Shown here: piece after piece, positions 1 to 8,813 of the stretch | Layout: the number at the start of each line of letters is the position of its first letter | Numbering within the stretch: the stretch's first letter is position 1 | NCBI RefSeq assembly: GCF_000969985.1 | Contig: NZ_CP009526.1 | Coordinates: 1 to 64,000 of the forward strand | Source: Methanosarcina barkeri str. Wiesmoor | Lineage (GTDB): Archaea; Halobacteriota; Methanosarcinia; Methanosarcinales; Methanosarcinaceae | Direction of reading: 5' to 3' | DNA length: 64,000 nt | The notes under the pieces: generated by a model | Database searches by the model: none | What the model saw: the letters and a program-made list of their open reading frames with translations, nothing else | Told to the model about the DNA's origin: nothing | Position numbers and translations under genes: made by a program

Positions 1-17
1 TATTTAAGGTATAAATC

Positions 18-40
18 TTTTCCAGTGGAAATACAGGGGT
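18..40 (-). promoter_or_regulatory. Origin recognition box (ORB) match 1
   Basis: Read on the minus strand this is ACCCC, four bases (TGTA), then TTTCCACTGGAAAA. It has the dyad core TTCCACTGGAA and the G/C-run at the spacing known for archaeal ORBs bound by Orc1/Cdc6. Three further copies with the same architecture occur at 15846, 16024 and 19746, all in the opposite orientation. It sits 1.1 kb upstream of orc1/cdc6. Confidence 0.65.
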
Positions 41-719
41 CTTTACCATAACAATTAATACGGTGTACTTCCATTGGATCTACTGCAAATATGACTTAAA
101 ATTACTTGCTTATAAACCAATTTTACCTAAAATTTTAACAAAAGAAGATCGGGAATATAGATTTTATCTGGCTTGCGAGGTATCTTAATACTTAAGACTC
201 GCCCGCAATTTTATCAGCAATTAGTAGAAAATGAGAGTTTCAGGCATTAACTATAAGAAAGATGTATCTTCTACCCCTTTCTCCTTATTAGCGGAATTTA
301 TAGGGTTTTTCATAAAGGTACAAACAATAATGAAGTAAAATTTTAGAAATCCTAAAATAAACTTTAGTTCCAGATATTGAGAGTTAAGACTTCGGAATTA
401 AGAGTTTAACCTTTTCCCCTCTTTCTCTCTTTCCAAATACCCTTACATTAACCCCCATTTATAACCCTCTAAAATCCTTTGATGACTATTACAATAATGA
501 CCATTACAATAATTATTGAAACCCGCTAAAAGGTTATTATGTATTCAGTCTAAAATTTATCAAGCAGTTGTGGTTATAATTGTGCAACCATTTGAAAAGG
601 AAAATCTAAAACATAACTCTAAAAACGTAGCTCTAAATACGTAATATTTAATAGATGTAGATTCGGAGGATTAAATTGGTTGCAGACTATTAAAATTCCT
701 CCTGATTTCAGGTAGTAGT

Positions 720-944
720 AAAACACTTAAAATTAAAAACACTTAAAATTAAAACACTTAAAATTAAAAACACTTAAAATTAAAACACTTAAAATTAAAA
801 ACACTTAAAATTAAAAACACTTAAAATTAAAAACACTTAAAATTAAAAACACTTAAAATTAAAAACACTTAAAATTAAAACACTTAAAATTAAAACACTT
901 AAAATTAAAACACTTAAAATTAAAACACTTAAAATTAAAAACAT
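720..944. repeat. Tandem array of a 15-16-bp AT-rich unit
   Basis: About 14 head-to-tail copies of a unit reading AACACTTAAAATTAA(A) are visible, differing mainly in the length of one A run. The regular period and lack of spacers exclude CRISPR. The array is next to orc1/cdc6 and could ease DNA melting, or may be simple slippage expansion of the kind common in Methanosarcina intergenic DNA. Confidence 0.9.
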
Positions 945-1120
945 TTAAAAAACAGAGTTTATCAACTGTATTAATTTATTATATATAATTTGCATAGTAA
1001 TATTACTATCAATTAGTTTGACGTGCAATGGTTCACATTATATTAATTATCTACGTTAGAAGTATCTTAATTCCTTAATTCCTTAAATGCCTAATATCAT
1101 AATTTTTATAGAGGATTTTC

Positions 1121-2365
1121 ATGATAAAAGCTCAATCATTAGACGGCTTATTCGAAAAATTACTTGACGGGAAATCAATTTTCAAAAATAAAGAAGTGCT
1201 TCGGCCTTCTTACACTCCTGACCTTTTATTGCATAGAAATGAGCAAATTAACAGTCTTGCAACAATCCTAGTTTCTGCACTCCGAGGAGAGACTCCTTCC
1301 AATGTACTTATTTATGGGAAAACCGGGACAGGAAAAACCGCGGTTACCCGTTATGTTGGAAAAGAACTTGAAAGGGTAAGTGAAGAGAAATCACTTTTTT
1401 GTTCGGTTGTTTATATTAATTGTGAAGTAATTGATACACAGTACCGTCTCCTTGCAAATCTTGCCAGACATTTCGAAGAAGAAGTTCCTATGACTGGGTG
1501 GCCTACTGACCAGGTTTTCATGAAATTCAAGGAGGCAATCGATTCCAAAGAGCAGGTCATTGTCATAATTCTGGATGAAATTGATAAGCTGATCAAAAAA
1601 GGAGATGATGTTCTTTATAACCTATCGAGAATCAATACAGACTTGCAGAGAGCCAAAGTCAGTATGATCGGCGTTTCAAATGATCTGAAATTTACGGAAT
1701 TTCTGGACCCCAGGGTCAAAAGTTCCCTGGGCGAAGAAGAATTGATTTTTCCTCCTTATGATGCTGAGCAGATAAGCGATATCCTGAAACAAAGAGCAAA
1801 AATGGCTTACACCGACGGCTCTCTCGGTGAGATGGTAATCCCCTTATGCGCTGCTTTTGCAGCTCAGGAACACGGCGATGCAAGGCGCGCACTCGATCTC
1901 CTGCGGGTTTCGGGAGAAATTGCAGAAAGGGAAAACCAGCCTCAGGTTCTTGAAGAGCACGTAAGGCGCGCTCAGGAAAAAATCGAAGTTGATCGCGTAG
2001 TCGAAGTGGTAAGAACCCTTCCAACGCAGTCCAAACTCGTACTCTATAGTATCATTCTTTTGCGGAGCAGGGGCAGAGAAGGTAAGAATGTCACAACAGG
2101 CGAGATGTATAATGTTTATCGCCAGCTCTGTCACCATATTGATGTGGATATCCTTACCCAGCGCAGGGTTACTGATCTCATGTCCGAACTTGATATGCTG
2201 GGCATAGTCAACGCAGTGGTTGTAAGTAAAGGCCGTTACGGTCGAACGAAAGAAATTTCTCTGAGCGTTCCAGTAGAAAGCACTCGTAAAGTACTTCTTG
2301 AGGATTACAGGCTCAAACCTCTGGTAGATTTCAAGGCATCAGTTTTCAGCAAGATGTTTTCATAA
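1121..2365 (+). CDS. cdc6: Orc1/Cdc6-type replication initiator
   Basis: This 414-residue protein is an AAA+ ATPase that binds origin DNA (ORBs) and helps load the MCM helicase. The Walker A motif GKTGTGKT is at about residues 66-73, Walker B (ILDEID) at about 150-155, and a winged-helix DNA-binding region follows in the C-terminal third. Length and motif order are those of archaeal Orc1/Cdc6. It stands alone with a 1.1-kb AT-rich upstream region carrying an ORB match. Which of the usual two Methanosarcina paralogues it is cannot be settled here, although proximity to ORBs suggests the origin-linked one. Confidence 0.96.
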   Translation: MIKAQSLDGLFEKLLDGKSIFKNKEVLRPSYTPDLLLHRNEQINSLATILVSALRGETPSNVLIYGKTGTGKTAVTRYVGKELERVSEEKSLFCSVVYINCEVIDTQYRLLANLARHFEEEVPMTGWPTDQVFMKFKEAIDSKEQVIVIILDEIDKLIKKGDDVLYNLSRINTDLQRAKVSMIGVSNDLKFTEFLDPRVKSSLGEEELIFPPYDAEQISDILKQRAKMAYTDGSLGEMVIPLCAAFAAQEHGDARRALDLLRVSGEIAERENQPQVLEEHVRRAQEKIEVDRVVEVVRTLPTQSKLVLYSIILLRSRGREGKNVTTGEMYNVYRQLCHHIDVDILTQRRVTDLMSELDMLGIVNAVVVSKGRYGRTKEISLSVPVESTRKVLLEDYRLKPLVDFKASVFSKMFS

Positions 2366-3018
2366 AGATAGCATGTTTTCATAAAGATAGCATGTTTTCA
2401 TAGAAATGAGGCATGTTTTCACGGGATGAGACTTTCATATTCTTCATCCTGGTTTTTTGGCCTACCTGCTAACTTCTCATTTTTTCGGGGTCTTCCTGAC
2501 TTCTTTAAACCTTTCTTGCTTCAAGCCTTTAAGTCTTCTCTAACTTTCTTTACTTCAAATTTTTTTGACTTTTTTTTGACCTTTCTTTATTCTCAGTTTT
2601 TCAGTTTTTTCGCGCTCCAGCTTCTCTCCAGCTTATTTGTATTATTTATGTATTAGTTTTCAGGAAATAATATATACGATCCTGTGATTTGACTAGAATC
2701 ATATCGTCTTACAGTTAGCTTATGGACTTGAGTATTCAACTTACTATTTAATTTATAATTTTAGCTTTATTGACCTTTGAAATTAGGATTCAATATATCC
2801 AGGTTTCTGTTCAAACCTAATAATTCAATAGTTCAAACCCAGTAATCTGTGATTCAATAGTTTAAATCCAGTAGTCCATGTTTCAATAATTCGAATCCAG
2901 TAATCTGTGATTCAATAGTTTAAATCCAATGATTCACTATCCAATAATTCAAGTTAATAAGCAGGCACAACATCTAAAATTAATATTTTAAGTTTAATTA
3001 AAGTTTAAAGGGTAATTT
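2366..3018. other. Gene-free region with short tandem repeats
   Basis: After orc1/cdc6 there are three imperfect copies of a unit containing AGCATGTTTTCATA (about 2370-2420), a T-rich stretch (2440-2640) that may end transcription, and at about 2820-2940 imperfect repeats of roughly 30 bp built on ATTCAATAGTTTAAATCCAG. A 76-codon open frame at 2426-2656 is only a by-product of the T-rich composition (Phe/Leu/Ser-rich). I see no gene. Confidence 0.6.
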
Positions 3019-3582
3019 TTGATGAAGATAATAGCTTTCGTAGGCATGCCAGCATCTGGAAAGTCGGAAGCTGCCAGAATTGCTGCTGAAATGGGAATTC
3101 CCGTTATTAACATGGGTGATGTGATCCGGAAGGAAGTTTCAAGGCGCGGGCTTGAACCCAATGATTCCAACACCGGAATGGTTGCAACACAGCTTCGCAA
3201 ATGCGAGGGTATGGATGCAGTTGCGGTACGTTGCATTTCCCAAATAAGGGATGCTGGCTCTGACCTTATTGTTGTGGACGGAGTGCGCGGAGTTGCTGAA
3301 GTGGAATGCTTCAGGCGAGAATTAGGAGAAGGTTTTATTCTGATTTCGATCTACGCTCCTATTGAAATCCGCTTTTCCAGAGTTCAGAAACGAGGCAGAA
3401 GCGATGATATGAATAGTATAGAAGGGCTCCGCAACCGGGACGAACGAGAACTCAGCTGGGGAATGGGAGAAGCTATAGAAGCATCGAACATTGAAATTGA
3501 AAATAATTCCACTCTGGAAATTTTCAAAAAGGACGTTGTTGAAGTTTTGAGCAATTACTTACGACAAACCCCTTCTGAGTAA
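3019..3582 (+). CDS. UPF0200-type P-loop NMP-kinase-like protein
   Basis: A 187-residue nucleotide kinase fold protein. The P-loop GMPASGKSE lies at residues 9-17 and is followed by an NMP-kinase-like region (MGDVIRKEV, then VVDGVRGVAEVE for a Walker B-like strand). This matches the archaeal UPF0200 family, related to adenylate and dephospho-CoA kinases; its physiological substrate is not established as far as I know. The next gene (UPF0201, 73 bp downstream on the same strand) is a familiar archaeal neighbour, so the two may be co-transcribed. Start ATG fits the family N-terminus. Confidence 0.85.
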   Translation: MMKIIAFVGMPASGKSEAARIAAEMGIPVINMGDVIRKEVSRRGLEPNDSNTGMVATQLRKCEGMDAVAVRCISQIRDAGSDLIVVDGVRGVAEVECFRRELGEGFILISIYAPIEIRFSRVQKRGRSDDMNSIEGLRNRDERELSWGMGEAIEASNIEIENNSTLEIFKKDVVEVLSNYLRQTPSE

Positions 3583-3655
3583 CTCTCTTGAGTATATTTC
3601 TGAAAAAAATTCAAAATTCTGGAATAAATCCTTTTTAAATTACTGGAGCAGATTT

Positions 3656-4135
3656 ATGATACACGTTAAGGTTTCAGCAGCTGTATATCCTACAGAAGAC
3701 TTAGAAAAGGTTATCAAAGCAGTCTCATCCCTTTTTACTGATATTGAACTTGAGAAGGAAGCTATTGAGGACACTGGGTCAGAAACAGGAGTTTCTCCTT
3801 CTTTTTTCCTTTCAGGGGAAGGAGGAATTGACATTCTGCAAACTCTGCATGGGCTTGTTCGCAGGGAAGAAATTATAGATAGTGTCCGCAATAAAGCTTT
3901 CAGTAAAGGTTTGTCTAGTGACGGGCTTTCGGTCCGTTTTTCTCTCAACAAACAGGCTGCTTTTGTCGGAATTCCCAGTGTACCTGCACAGGAAGAGCCT
4001 CTTGGATCTATTGAAATCATTATTAGAGTTGATTCTCAGGAAGAAATGGAAAGACTTTTTGAATGGCTTTTGCCCCTTACTGAAGAAGGAAAACCTGTTG
4101 TTGAGGTAGAAATGGACTATGTGGAGAAGGATTGA
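3656..4135 (+). CDS. UPF0201 family protein (COG1325, putative RNA-binding)
   Basis: A 159-residue archaeal protein beginning MIHVKVSAAVYPTEDLEKV and ending in a beta strand with VEVEMDYVEKD. It resembles UPF0201, a conserved family with an S1/L5-like fold that has been suggested to bind RNA. No catalytic motif is visible. A CTGGAG Shine-Dalgarno-like run precedes the ATG. Placement directly after the UPF0200 gene on the same strand suggests one transcript. Function beyond the family name is unknown. Confidence 0.8.
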   Translation: MIHVKVSAAVYPTEDLEKVIKAVSSLFTDIELEKEAIEDTGSETGVSPSFFLSGEGGIDILQTLHGLVRREEIIDSVRNKAFSKGLSSDGLSVRFSLNKQAAFVGIPSVPAQEEPLGSIEIIIRVDSQEEMERLFEWLLPLTEEGKPVVEVEMDYVEKD

Positions 4136-4234
4136 AGGTCTTTAATACGTTTAACATAACATATATTTATTTATCTGTATATTTTTATATATTGTTAACG
4201 TCTCTACTATTTTATAAAAATGAGATCGTAAATA

Positions 4235-4330
4235 GTTCACTCAACTTGTTCATTAAAACCGTTCACTCAACTTGTTCATTAAAACCGTTCACTCAACTTG
4301 TTCATTAAAACCGTTCATTAAACTCGTTCA
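4235..4330. repeat. Tandem 26-bp repeat, three copies plus a partial
   Basis: Three nearly perfect copies of a 26-bp unit starting GTTCACTCAACTTGTTCATT run head to tail from 4235, followed by a truncated copy. There are no spacers. The array lies between the UPF0201 gene and the TIM-barrel isomerase gene, close to the latter's promoter region. Confidence 0.9.
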
Positions 4331-4396
4331 GTTAAATATATCTCAGTTCTCGCTAGATGACGTATATTGATAAATGAAAAGGAATGAACTTTCATC

Positions 4397-5170
4397 ATGC
4401 AATTGCATAGAATCAGCTATTCTTCGCGTGCAGTCGTTGAAGACCCTTTCAAATGGGCTTACACGCTCGAAGACCATGGGTATACCGGTTGGGAAATCGT
4501 ACAGGAAGGTTCTCAGTGCCTGAACAGCAAGAACATTCAGAATTTGAAAAATATCAGTGAAACCACAGGCCTTGAATTAACTCTGCATCTGCCTTTCTCG
4601 GATATGAATCTGGCAGGCCTGAATGACTCAATCAGGGCAGAAGTCATCAGGCAGATGAAACACTACCTGACTCTTGCCTCTAATTATGTCAATCTCGCTG
4701 TAGTACACCCTGGTTACCTTTCCCCTTATGGCGTGCAGGTTCCGCAGGAAGCTTATTTTACCAATCTTGCTTCTCTCCAAGAAATCTGTGACTTTGCTGC
4801 GGATTTCGGAATCCTTGTTGCTGTCGAAAATATGCCCGACATGCCGAAAATCTTCGGAAAATATCCTGACGAGATGCTTGAGATGCTTGAATCTATTGGA
4901 AGCCATAATGTGGGTTTTACTTTCGATGTAGGACACGCAAACACTGTAGGGCTTATTGACGACTTTTTGGACCTTCTTAAAGATAATATCTCTCATGTGC
5001 ATATCCATGACAACATGGGTAAAAAAGATGAACACCTACCCCTTGGAAAAGGCACAATAGACTGGATACGAGTTATGGAAAAACTTTCGGATTATAAAGG
5101 AATTTTCGTTACCGAGATGAGTTCTGTGGAAGAAGGAATTGAGAGCCTTGATTTTTTAAGAAATCTGTAA
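4397..5170 (+). CDS. Sugar phosphate isomerase/epimerase-like TIM-barrel protein
   Basis: This 257-residue protein belongs to the xylose-isomerase-like/AP-endonuclease-2 TIM-barrel superfamily. Metal-binding hallmarks are visible: a histidine in AVVHPGYL, the glutamate in VAVENMPD, FDVGHANT (Asp/His), HVHIHDN and a C-terminal Glu in VTEMSS. The exact substrate cannot be told from sequence; archaeal homologues are annotated only as sugar phosphate isomerases or endonuclease IV-like. Endonuclease IV proper is usually longer and has a fuller metal-ligand set, so I favour isomerase/epimerase. It appears monocistronic. Confidence 0.8.
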   Translation: MQLHRISYSSRAVVEDPFKWAYTLEDHGYTGWEIVQEGSQCLNSKNIQNLKNISETTGLELTLHLPFSDMNLAGLNDSIRAEVIRQMKHYLTLASNYVNLAVVHPGYLSPYGVQVPQEAYFTNLASLQEICDFAADFGILVAVENMPDMPKIFGKYPDEMLEMLESIGSHNVGFTFDVGHANTVGLIDDFLDLLKDNISHVHIHDNMGKKDEHLPLGKGTIDWIRVMEKLSDYKGIFVTEMSSVEEGIESLDFLRNL

Positions 5171-5309
5171 GATTTAGAGAATAAGAAATCTGTAAGATTT
5201 AGAGAATCTGTCAGGTTTAAGGTTTCTATTTTTCCATAGCTTTATTTTTTCATTCTCCTCTATTTTCTCATTCTCCTCTATTTTTTCGTTTTTTATCTTT
5301 TCAGTTCTT

Positions 5310-5867
5310 TCACTCAGGTAACTCTCTTTCTTGTAATTCTCTTTCCTGTAACTCTTTTTCTTTCAAGTATCTGGCCCAATCACCATGCTCGATTCTTTCC
5401 GATTCAGGTTTCTCGTCATAAACGTAAATAAAGCCTCTGAATTTCTGCTCATCAATTTCCAGATCCACGTATTCTCTGTGGTATCCTCCGAAAAGTTCCA
5501 TATAATCGATTGATTTGGCAATTTCAAGTTGCTGTTTTCCTGAAAACCTGCGTACTTCGGCTAAAACACAGGAATTTTCCGAAGGGTAGATGCCGGGATA
5601 AGGGCCCAGAGAGTAAAGAGCGTATCCGTCTACCTTTGTTGTGCCCAGAAACTCTGATCTGTTTTGCAGATCAAAACGGCGGCTATTGTAAAGCCCGTTT
5701 CTGAGGCTGCCATACAGTGCCATGATAAGCTCTTCACCTTCAGGTTTCTGGTACGAACGCTGCCAGCAGACATTTCTGTGAAAAACATTTCCATAGAGAA
5801 TCTTATCTCTTACATTACTCTCTTTGTCTTCACAAGCAGCTTCATTTTTTCTTGCATCCTCTTCCAT
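5310..5867 (-). CDS. Gamma-glutamylcyclotransferase-like (AIG2/GGCT fold) protein
   Basis: The frame has 185 codons. The motif MALYGSLRNGLYN is the P-loop-like YGSLR signature of the GGCT/AIG2 fold, followed by a beta barrel with AEVRRF and a later FRGFIYVYD. It may act on gamma-glutamyl amines or amino acids; the substrate is unknown. Two starts are possible: ATG at 5867 with GGGT upstream, giving a 48-residue leader, or ATG at 5723 (MALYGSLR) with AGGTGA upstream, which is where the family fold begins. The C-terminus ends in repeated LQERE units (ELQERELQERELPE), encoded by a short tandem DNA repeat. Confidence 0.75.
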   Translation of the reverse strand: MEEDARKNEAACEDKESNVRDKILYGNVFHRNVCWQRSYQKPEGEELIMALYGSLRNGLYNSRRFDLQNRSEFLGTTKVDGYALYSLGPYPGIYPSENSCVLAEVRRFSGKQQLEIAKSIDYMELFGGYHREYVDLEIDEQKFRGFIYVYDEKPESERIEHGDWARYLKEKELQERELQERELPE

Positions 5868-5912
5868 ATTATACCCTTAAATGAATTATTTAACAACAAA
5901 ATTATAAAATAC

Positions 5913-6983
5913 TTATTTCATAAAACCATAACCTGCAAACCGCTGAGGTAGGTCAAGGTTTGCTAGCAGGAAACGGTCTTCTTTACTGTAAGCTACTTTT
6001 TTGTTACCTGAAAGTTCCAGTACGCAAGTACTGTCAGGCTTTACCTCTTTTACTTCCTGTCCATCAACCAGGATCTTCTCCACACGTACAGGTTCGGACT
6101 GCAGGCCAACAAAGAGATGAAGCACATTTGAGGTTTCAATTGCTCGCGTGAATTTTGAGATGGTGCATTCAAGGACATAATCAGTACTTATGATTTCTTT
6201 ATCGGAGATAATAAATCCCCTTTCTATATCTTTGGCCTGCACGTTTTTAAGACGCATTCCTACTCTGGTGCCTGTGGGTGCACTTTCAATATCCACATCA
6301 TGGCTCTGGATAGATCGGATTTCAATGTCTCTATCCATCGGGAAAATTTTAGTCTTGTCCTTGTCTTTTGAAATCCCCTGTTTGACAACTCCAAGAACAA
6401 CACAGCCTTTTCCAGTAACGTTGAACGCATGGTCTATAAACACTCTTGAAGGCAGACTATTCAAGTCAGCCTGTTCAGCTTCGATTTTTTCCGAAATCTC
6501 GGAAATTTTAGCTTTGAGGTCTTCCACACCCTCAAAAGGATTTTTTGCACTTTTGTTGGTATTCAGGGAAATACAGTCCCAGTCTTGGAGAGAAGTGCCC
6601 GCAGTCATCAGTTTTATTTTCTTTTTCAGCTCATCGATTGCATACATATGGGTACTGTCGGACTTTGTCAGGGCAATAATTCCATGCTTAAGGCCAAGCA
6701 GATCCAGGGCAACAATGCATTCTCCGGTATGAACACTTGCAGGATTATTCCTATCAAGGCCGTCAGGAGGGACACAGAGAACTGTCATATCTGAAATATT
6801 CAGTGCCGTAATCAGGGATTTTAAAGCTTTGGGATAGCCGTGCGAGTCTACAAAAACCATTTTCCGGCTCTCCTTAGCATTATTGTACATAGTTATGTCA
6901 GAGGATGTTCCTTTTTTCCCCAGATTTGCGGCAAGGGAGGTTCTTCCGCTCTTTTCCGTCCCGATAATTGCAACGTTTGTCAT
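5913..6983 (-). CDS. Divergent EF-Tu/SelB-like GTPase paralogue
   Basis: A 356-residue protein organised like a translational GTPase. The N-terminal G domain has P-loop-like GTEKSGRTS (residues 8-16), a G3-like DSHGY in place of DxxGH, and TKSD as the guanine-specificity motif. It is followed by domain-2 (VTGKGCVVLGVVKQG) and domain-3 barrels typical of EF-Tu and SelB. It is much shorter than EF-1A and the catalytic His after DxxG is replaced by Tyr, so GTP hydrolysis may be altered. Archaea have EF-Tu paralogues of unknown role; I cannot say whether this one binds a tRNA. It is followed by the GGCT-like gene after 45 bp and may share its transcript. Confidence 0.75.
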   Translation of the reverse strand: MTNVAIIGTEKSGRTSLAANLGKKGTSSDITMYNNAKESRKMVFVDSHGYPKALKSLITALNISDMTVLCVPPDGLDRNNPASVHTGECIVALDLLGLKHGIIALTKSDSTHMYAIDELKKKIKLMTAGTSLQDWDCISLNTNKSAKNPFEGVEDLKAKISEISEKIEAEQADLNSLPSRVFIDHAFNVTGKGCVVLGVVKQGISKDKDKTKIFPMDRDIEIRSIQSHDVDIESAPTGTRVGMRLKNVQAKDIERGFIISDKEIISTDYVLECTISKFTRAIETSNVLHLFVGLQSEPVRVEKILVDGQEVKEVKPDSTCVLELSGNKKVAYSKEDRFLLANLDLPQRFAGYGFMK

Positions 6984-7298
6984 ACTGGATTCCTTCTAAT
7001 TCTTTGTAATTTCTTGTAATTTCTTGTAATTTCTTGTAATTCCTTATAATTCCTTATAATCTCTTTTAATCCCTTTTAATTTCTTGAGCTGCATTCTTGA
7101 GCTGCATGTTATTAATAACTCTGAATTTACAAGGTATTATAAATCTGAACCTACATCTGGTATAATGCATCTGGTATAATTATTCTGTAATATATTTCTT
7201 TTCGAAACACTTTAAATAAATTTTTAAACTCCAAAGTTCTCAAAAAGTCAAATCTTAAAAACACAGTCTGGCAGGGAAAGCAGTCTGGCAGGGAAAGA
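6984..7298. repeat. Intergenic region with tandem 10-bp repeat
   Basis: Upstream of the EF-Tu-like gene, about seven copies of a 10-bp unit TTCTTGTAAT, decaying to TCCTTATAAT and CCCTTTTAAT, run from about 7000 to 7080. Around 7265-7300 there is a short direct repeat GTCTGGCAGGGAAAG. No gene is seen. Confidence 0.8.
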
Positions 7299-8471
7299 TT
7301 ACCATGGTTCGCCCTGCCAGATTGCTTGAGTTTTATCATTAGTACTTTTATTAATCTTTTTTATAATTACCAGATACTCTCCTCCTACTAACTGAGGCTC
7401 TTCAAAAATTGCATCTATCCCGAGTCTTTTAAGATAATCTTCGAACTCGGCTGCAGTTTTTAGATCCCTTACTCGGATCTTTGCTTCCTCATATAAACGC
7501 TGGCCGTTTTTTACACTTAGGATGGATTCACTAAGAGGGCCAAGTATACTCTTCCCTAACTGCATGCAGCGTTTTTCAAACTCATCCTTATCTTCGTTCC
7601 ATTCAACTGTTTGAAAACCTTCTCTGACAATCCGGGAAAGCATATAGTCTCTGCCGGTCTCATTGTAAAACTTAAAGGCATGCCTGAGATCCGAGCAATT
7701 ACTCTGGGAAGAGGTATATTTTAACGGAGAAAGAACCATTTCCGGATCTTTTATTACGACTCCTTCATGTTCTTTTTCTCCAAGTTCCCGGATGATTTTT
7801 CCTATTTCTTCAGCAGCAGTTTCTAGGGGAATTTCCTTGAAGAACTTTACCTGGAAAAAGCCGTATTTTTCCAGAATTTCATGCTTCCTTTTTATTGGAA
7901 GAGGCTTACCGCTGTTTTTTTCCCGAATATCAAAGATGTAAAACTCTACCGACTCGATGTCATAGATATCTTTTGGAACATAAGGATTGTCCGGGCCTAT
8001 CATTTCTCCATAAAGTACAAGTTCAGGGAAATCGTCAAAAAATTTCAGATTCAGCTTCTCTTTTGCTTTTTGAGTCGTATAAGGGCAGATATACCCGCTC
8101 CGGGTAATTGCAAGGATTTCGTCTTTTGCAATCGCTATGCGGACATTATACCCATTCATTTTTTCTTCCACGGCCACTTTTTCAAGGCCGTTAAAGTGCT
8201 TTTTAATTGTGGGATCCAGTACCATGGCTCTCCGGATTTTCGGGAAACCCATAATGATTTCGAAAGAACCGTCTTTCTCATAAAGCACGGTTCCCCTTTC
8301 GATATGTGAGATCTCCTTATCGAAACGGAACAGATATTCATATTTTCCCCAATTCTGGGCAAGATAGTTTTTCTCAAAAAGGTGCTGAACCCTTTCCTTA
8401 TTAAATCCCAGGAAACTGGCAAGTCTAGCTATAAATTGAGGATCTATCTCCTCGTTCCCCTCTCTGCTCAT
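7299..8471 (-). CDS. ATP-dependent RNA ligase, archaeal Rnl3 family
   Basis: A 390-residue nucleotidyltransferase. Motif I, EKMNGYNVR, puts the adenylated lysine at residue 104. Later motifs are ILAITRSGYICP (motif Ia), LYGEMIGPDNP (motif III), EGVVIKD (motif IV) and SPLKYT (motif V). Length and C-terminal helical domain match the archaeal homodimeric RNA ligases (Pab1020/MthRnl type), which join or circularise RNA. Cellular targets are unclear. It appears monocistronic. Two other RNA-end enzymes, KptA and RtcA, lie 10-12 kb away. Confidence 0.9.
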   Translation of the reverse strand: MSREGNEEIDPQFIARLASFLGFNKERVQHLFEKNYLAQNWGKYEYLFRFDKEISHIERGTVLYEKDGSFEIIMGFPKIRRAMVLDPTIKKHFNGLEKVAVEEKMNGYNVRIAIAKDEILAITRSGYICPYTTQKAKEKLNLKFFDDFPELVLYGEMIGPDNPYVPKDIYDIESVEFYIFDIREKNSGKPLPIKRKHEILEKYGFFQVKFFKEIPLETAAEEIGKIIRELGEKEHEGVVIKDPEMVLSPLKYTSSQSNCSDLRHAFKFYNETGRDYMLSRIVREGFQTVEWNEDKDEFEKRCMQLGKSILGPLSESILSVKNGQRLYEEAKIRVRDLKTAAEFEDYLKRLGIDAIFEEPQLVGGEYLVIIKKINKSTNDKTQAIWQGEPW

Positions 8472-8813
8472 GTTTATTTATCTGTTTTCAGGCCTGAAAT
8501 AAGTTGTCGTTCTCAGGCATGCCTTCAGAATGATACGTCTTCAGAGTATCATTATGGTTTATTTATGATTCTCGGGTGTGTATCTGATATGATTCTCAGG
8601 CGTGAATCCGATACGATTCTCAGGTGTGAATCCGATACGATTCTCGGGTGTGTATCTGATATGATTCTCAGGTATGAGTATCAGTACATAACCTGTTTTT
8701 ACTTGTTTCTTGAGCAACAAATTGGGGAATGTCTCAGTACATTGAAAATGTTTTTAAGTATTTGGCTTATAATCTGTTACATCTAAGTTTGCAAAAAGAT
8801 TGGAGAGTATAAT
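8472..8813. repeat. Intergenic region with a 24-bp tandem repeat
   Basis: A 24-bp unit beginning GATTCTCGGGTGTG is repeated 4.4 times between 8567 and 8672, with variants at the same positions (GGGTGTGTATCTG versus AGGCGTGAATCCG). It separates the divergent RNA ligase and TIGR00266 genes, so it lies in both promoter regions. No open frame of interest is seen. Confidence 0.9.

Larger units (their letters stand above)
1..1120. other. AT-rich gene-free region upstream of orc1/cdc6, possible part of a replication origin
   Basis: No convincing gene is seen here. The stretch is strongly AT-rich and holds one origin-recognition-box match (18-40), a long tandem array of a 15-16-bp unit (720-944) and an AT-only stretch around 971-986 that could serve as the TATA element of the following Orc1/Cdc6 gene. 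In archaea, origins usually lie next to an orc1/cdc6 gene and combine ORBs with an easily melted AT-rich stretch, so this may be one flank of an origin that continues upstream of the window. That is inference; only the motif, repeats and composition are seen. Confidence 0.55.

Noticed and set aside
720-944. Regular repeat array that could be taken for CRISPR
   Set aside because: Units are 15-16 bp, head to tail with no unique spacers, and no cas genes are in the window.
2426-2656. A 76-codon Phe/Ser/Leu-rich frame after orc1/cdc6
   Set aside because: It follows from T-rich DNA; no ribosome site or conserved pattern.
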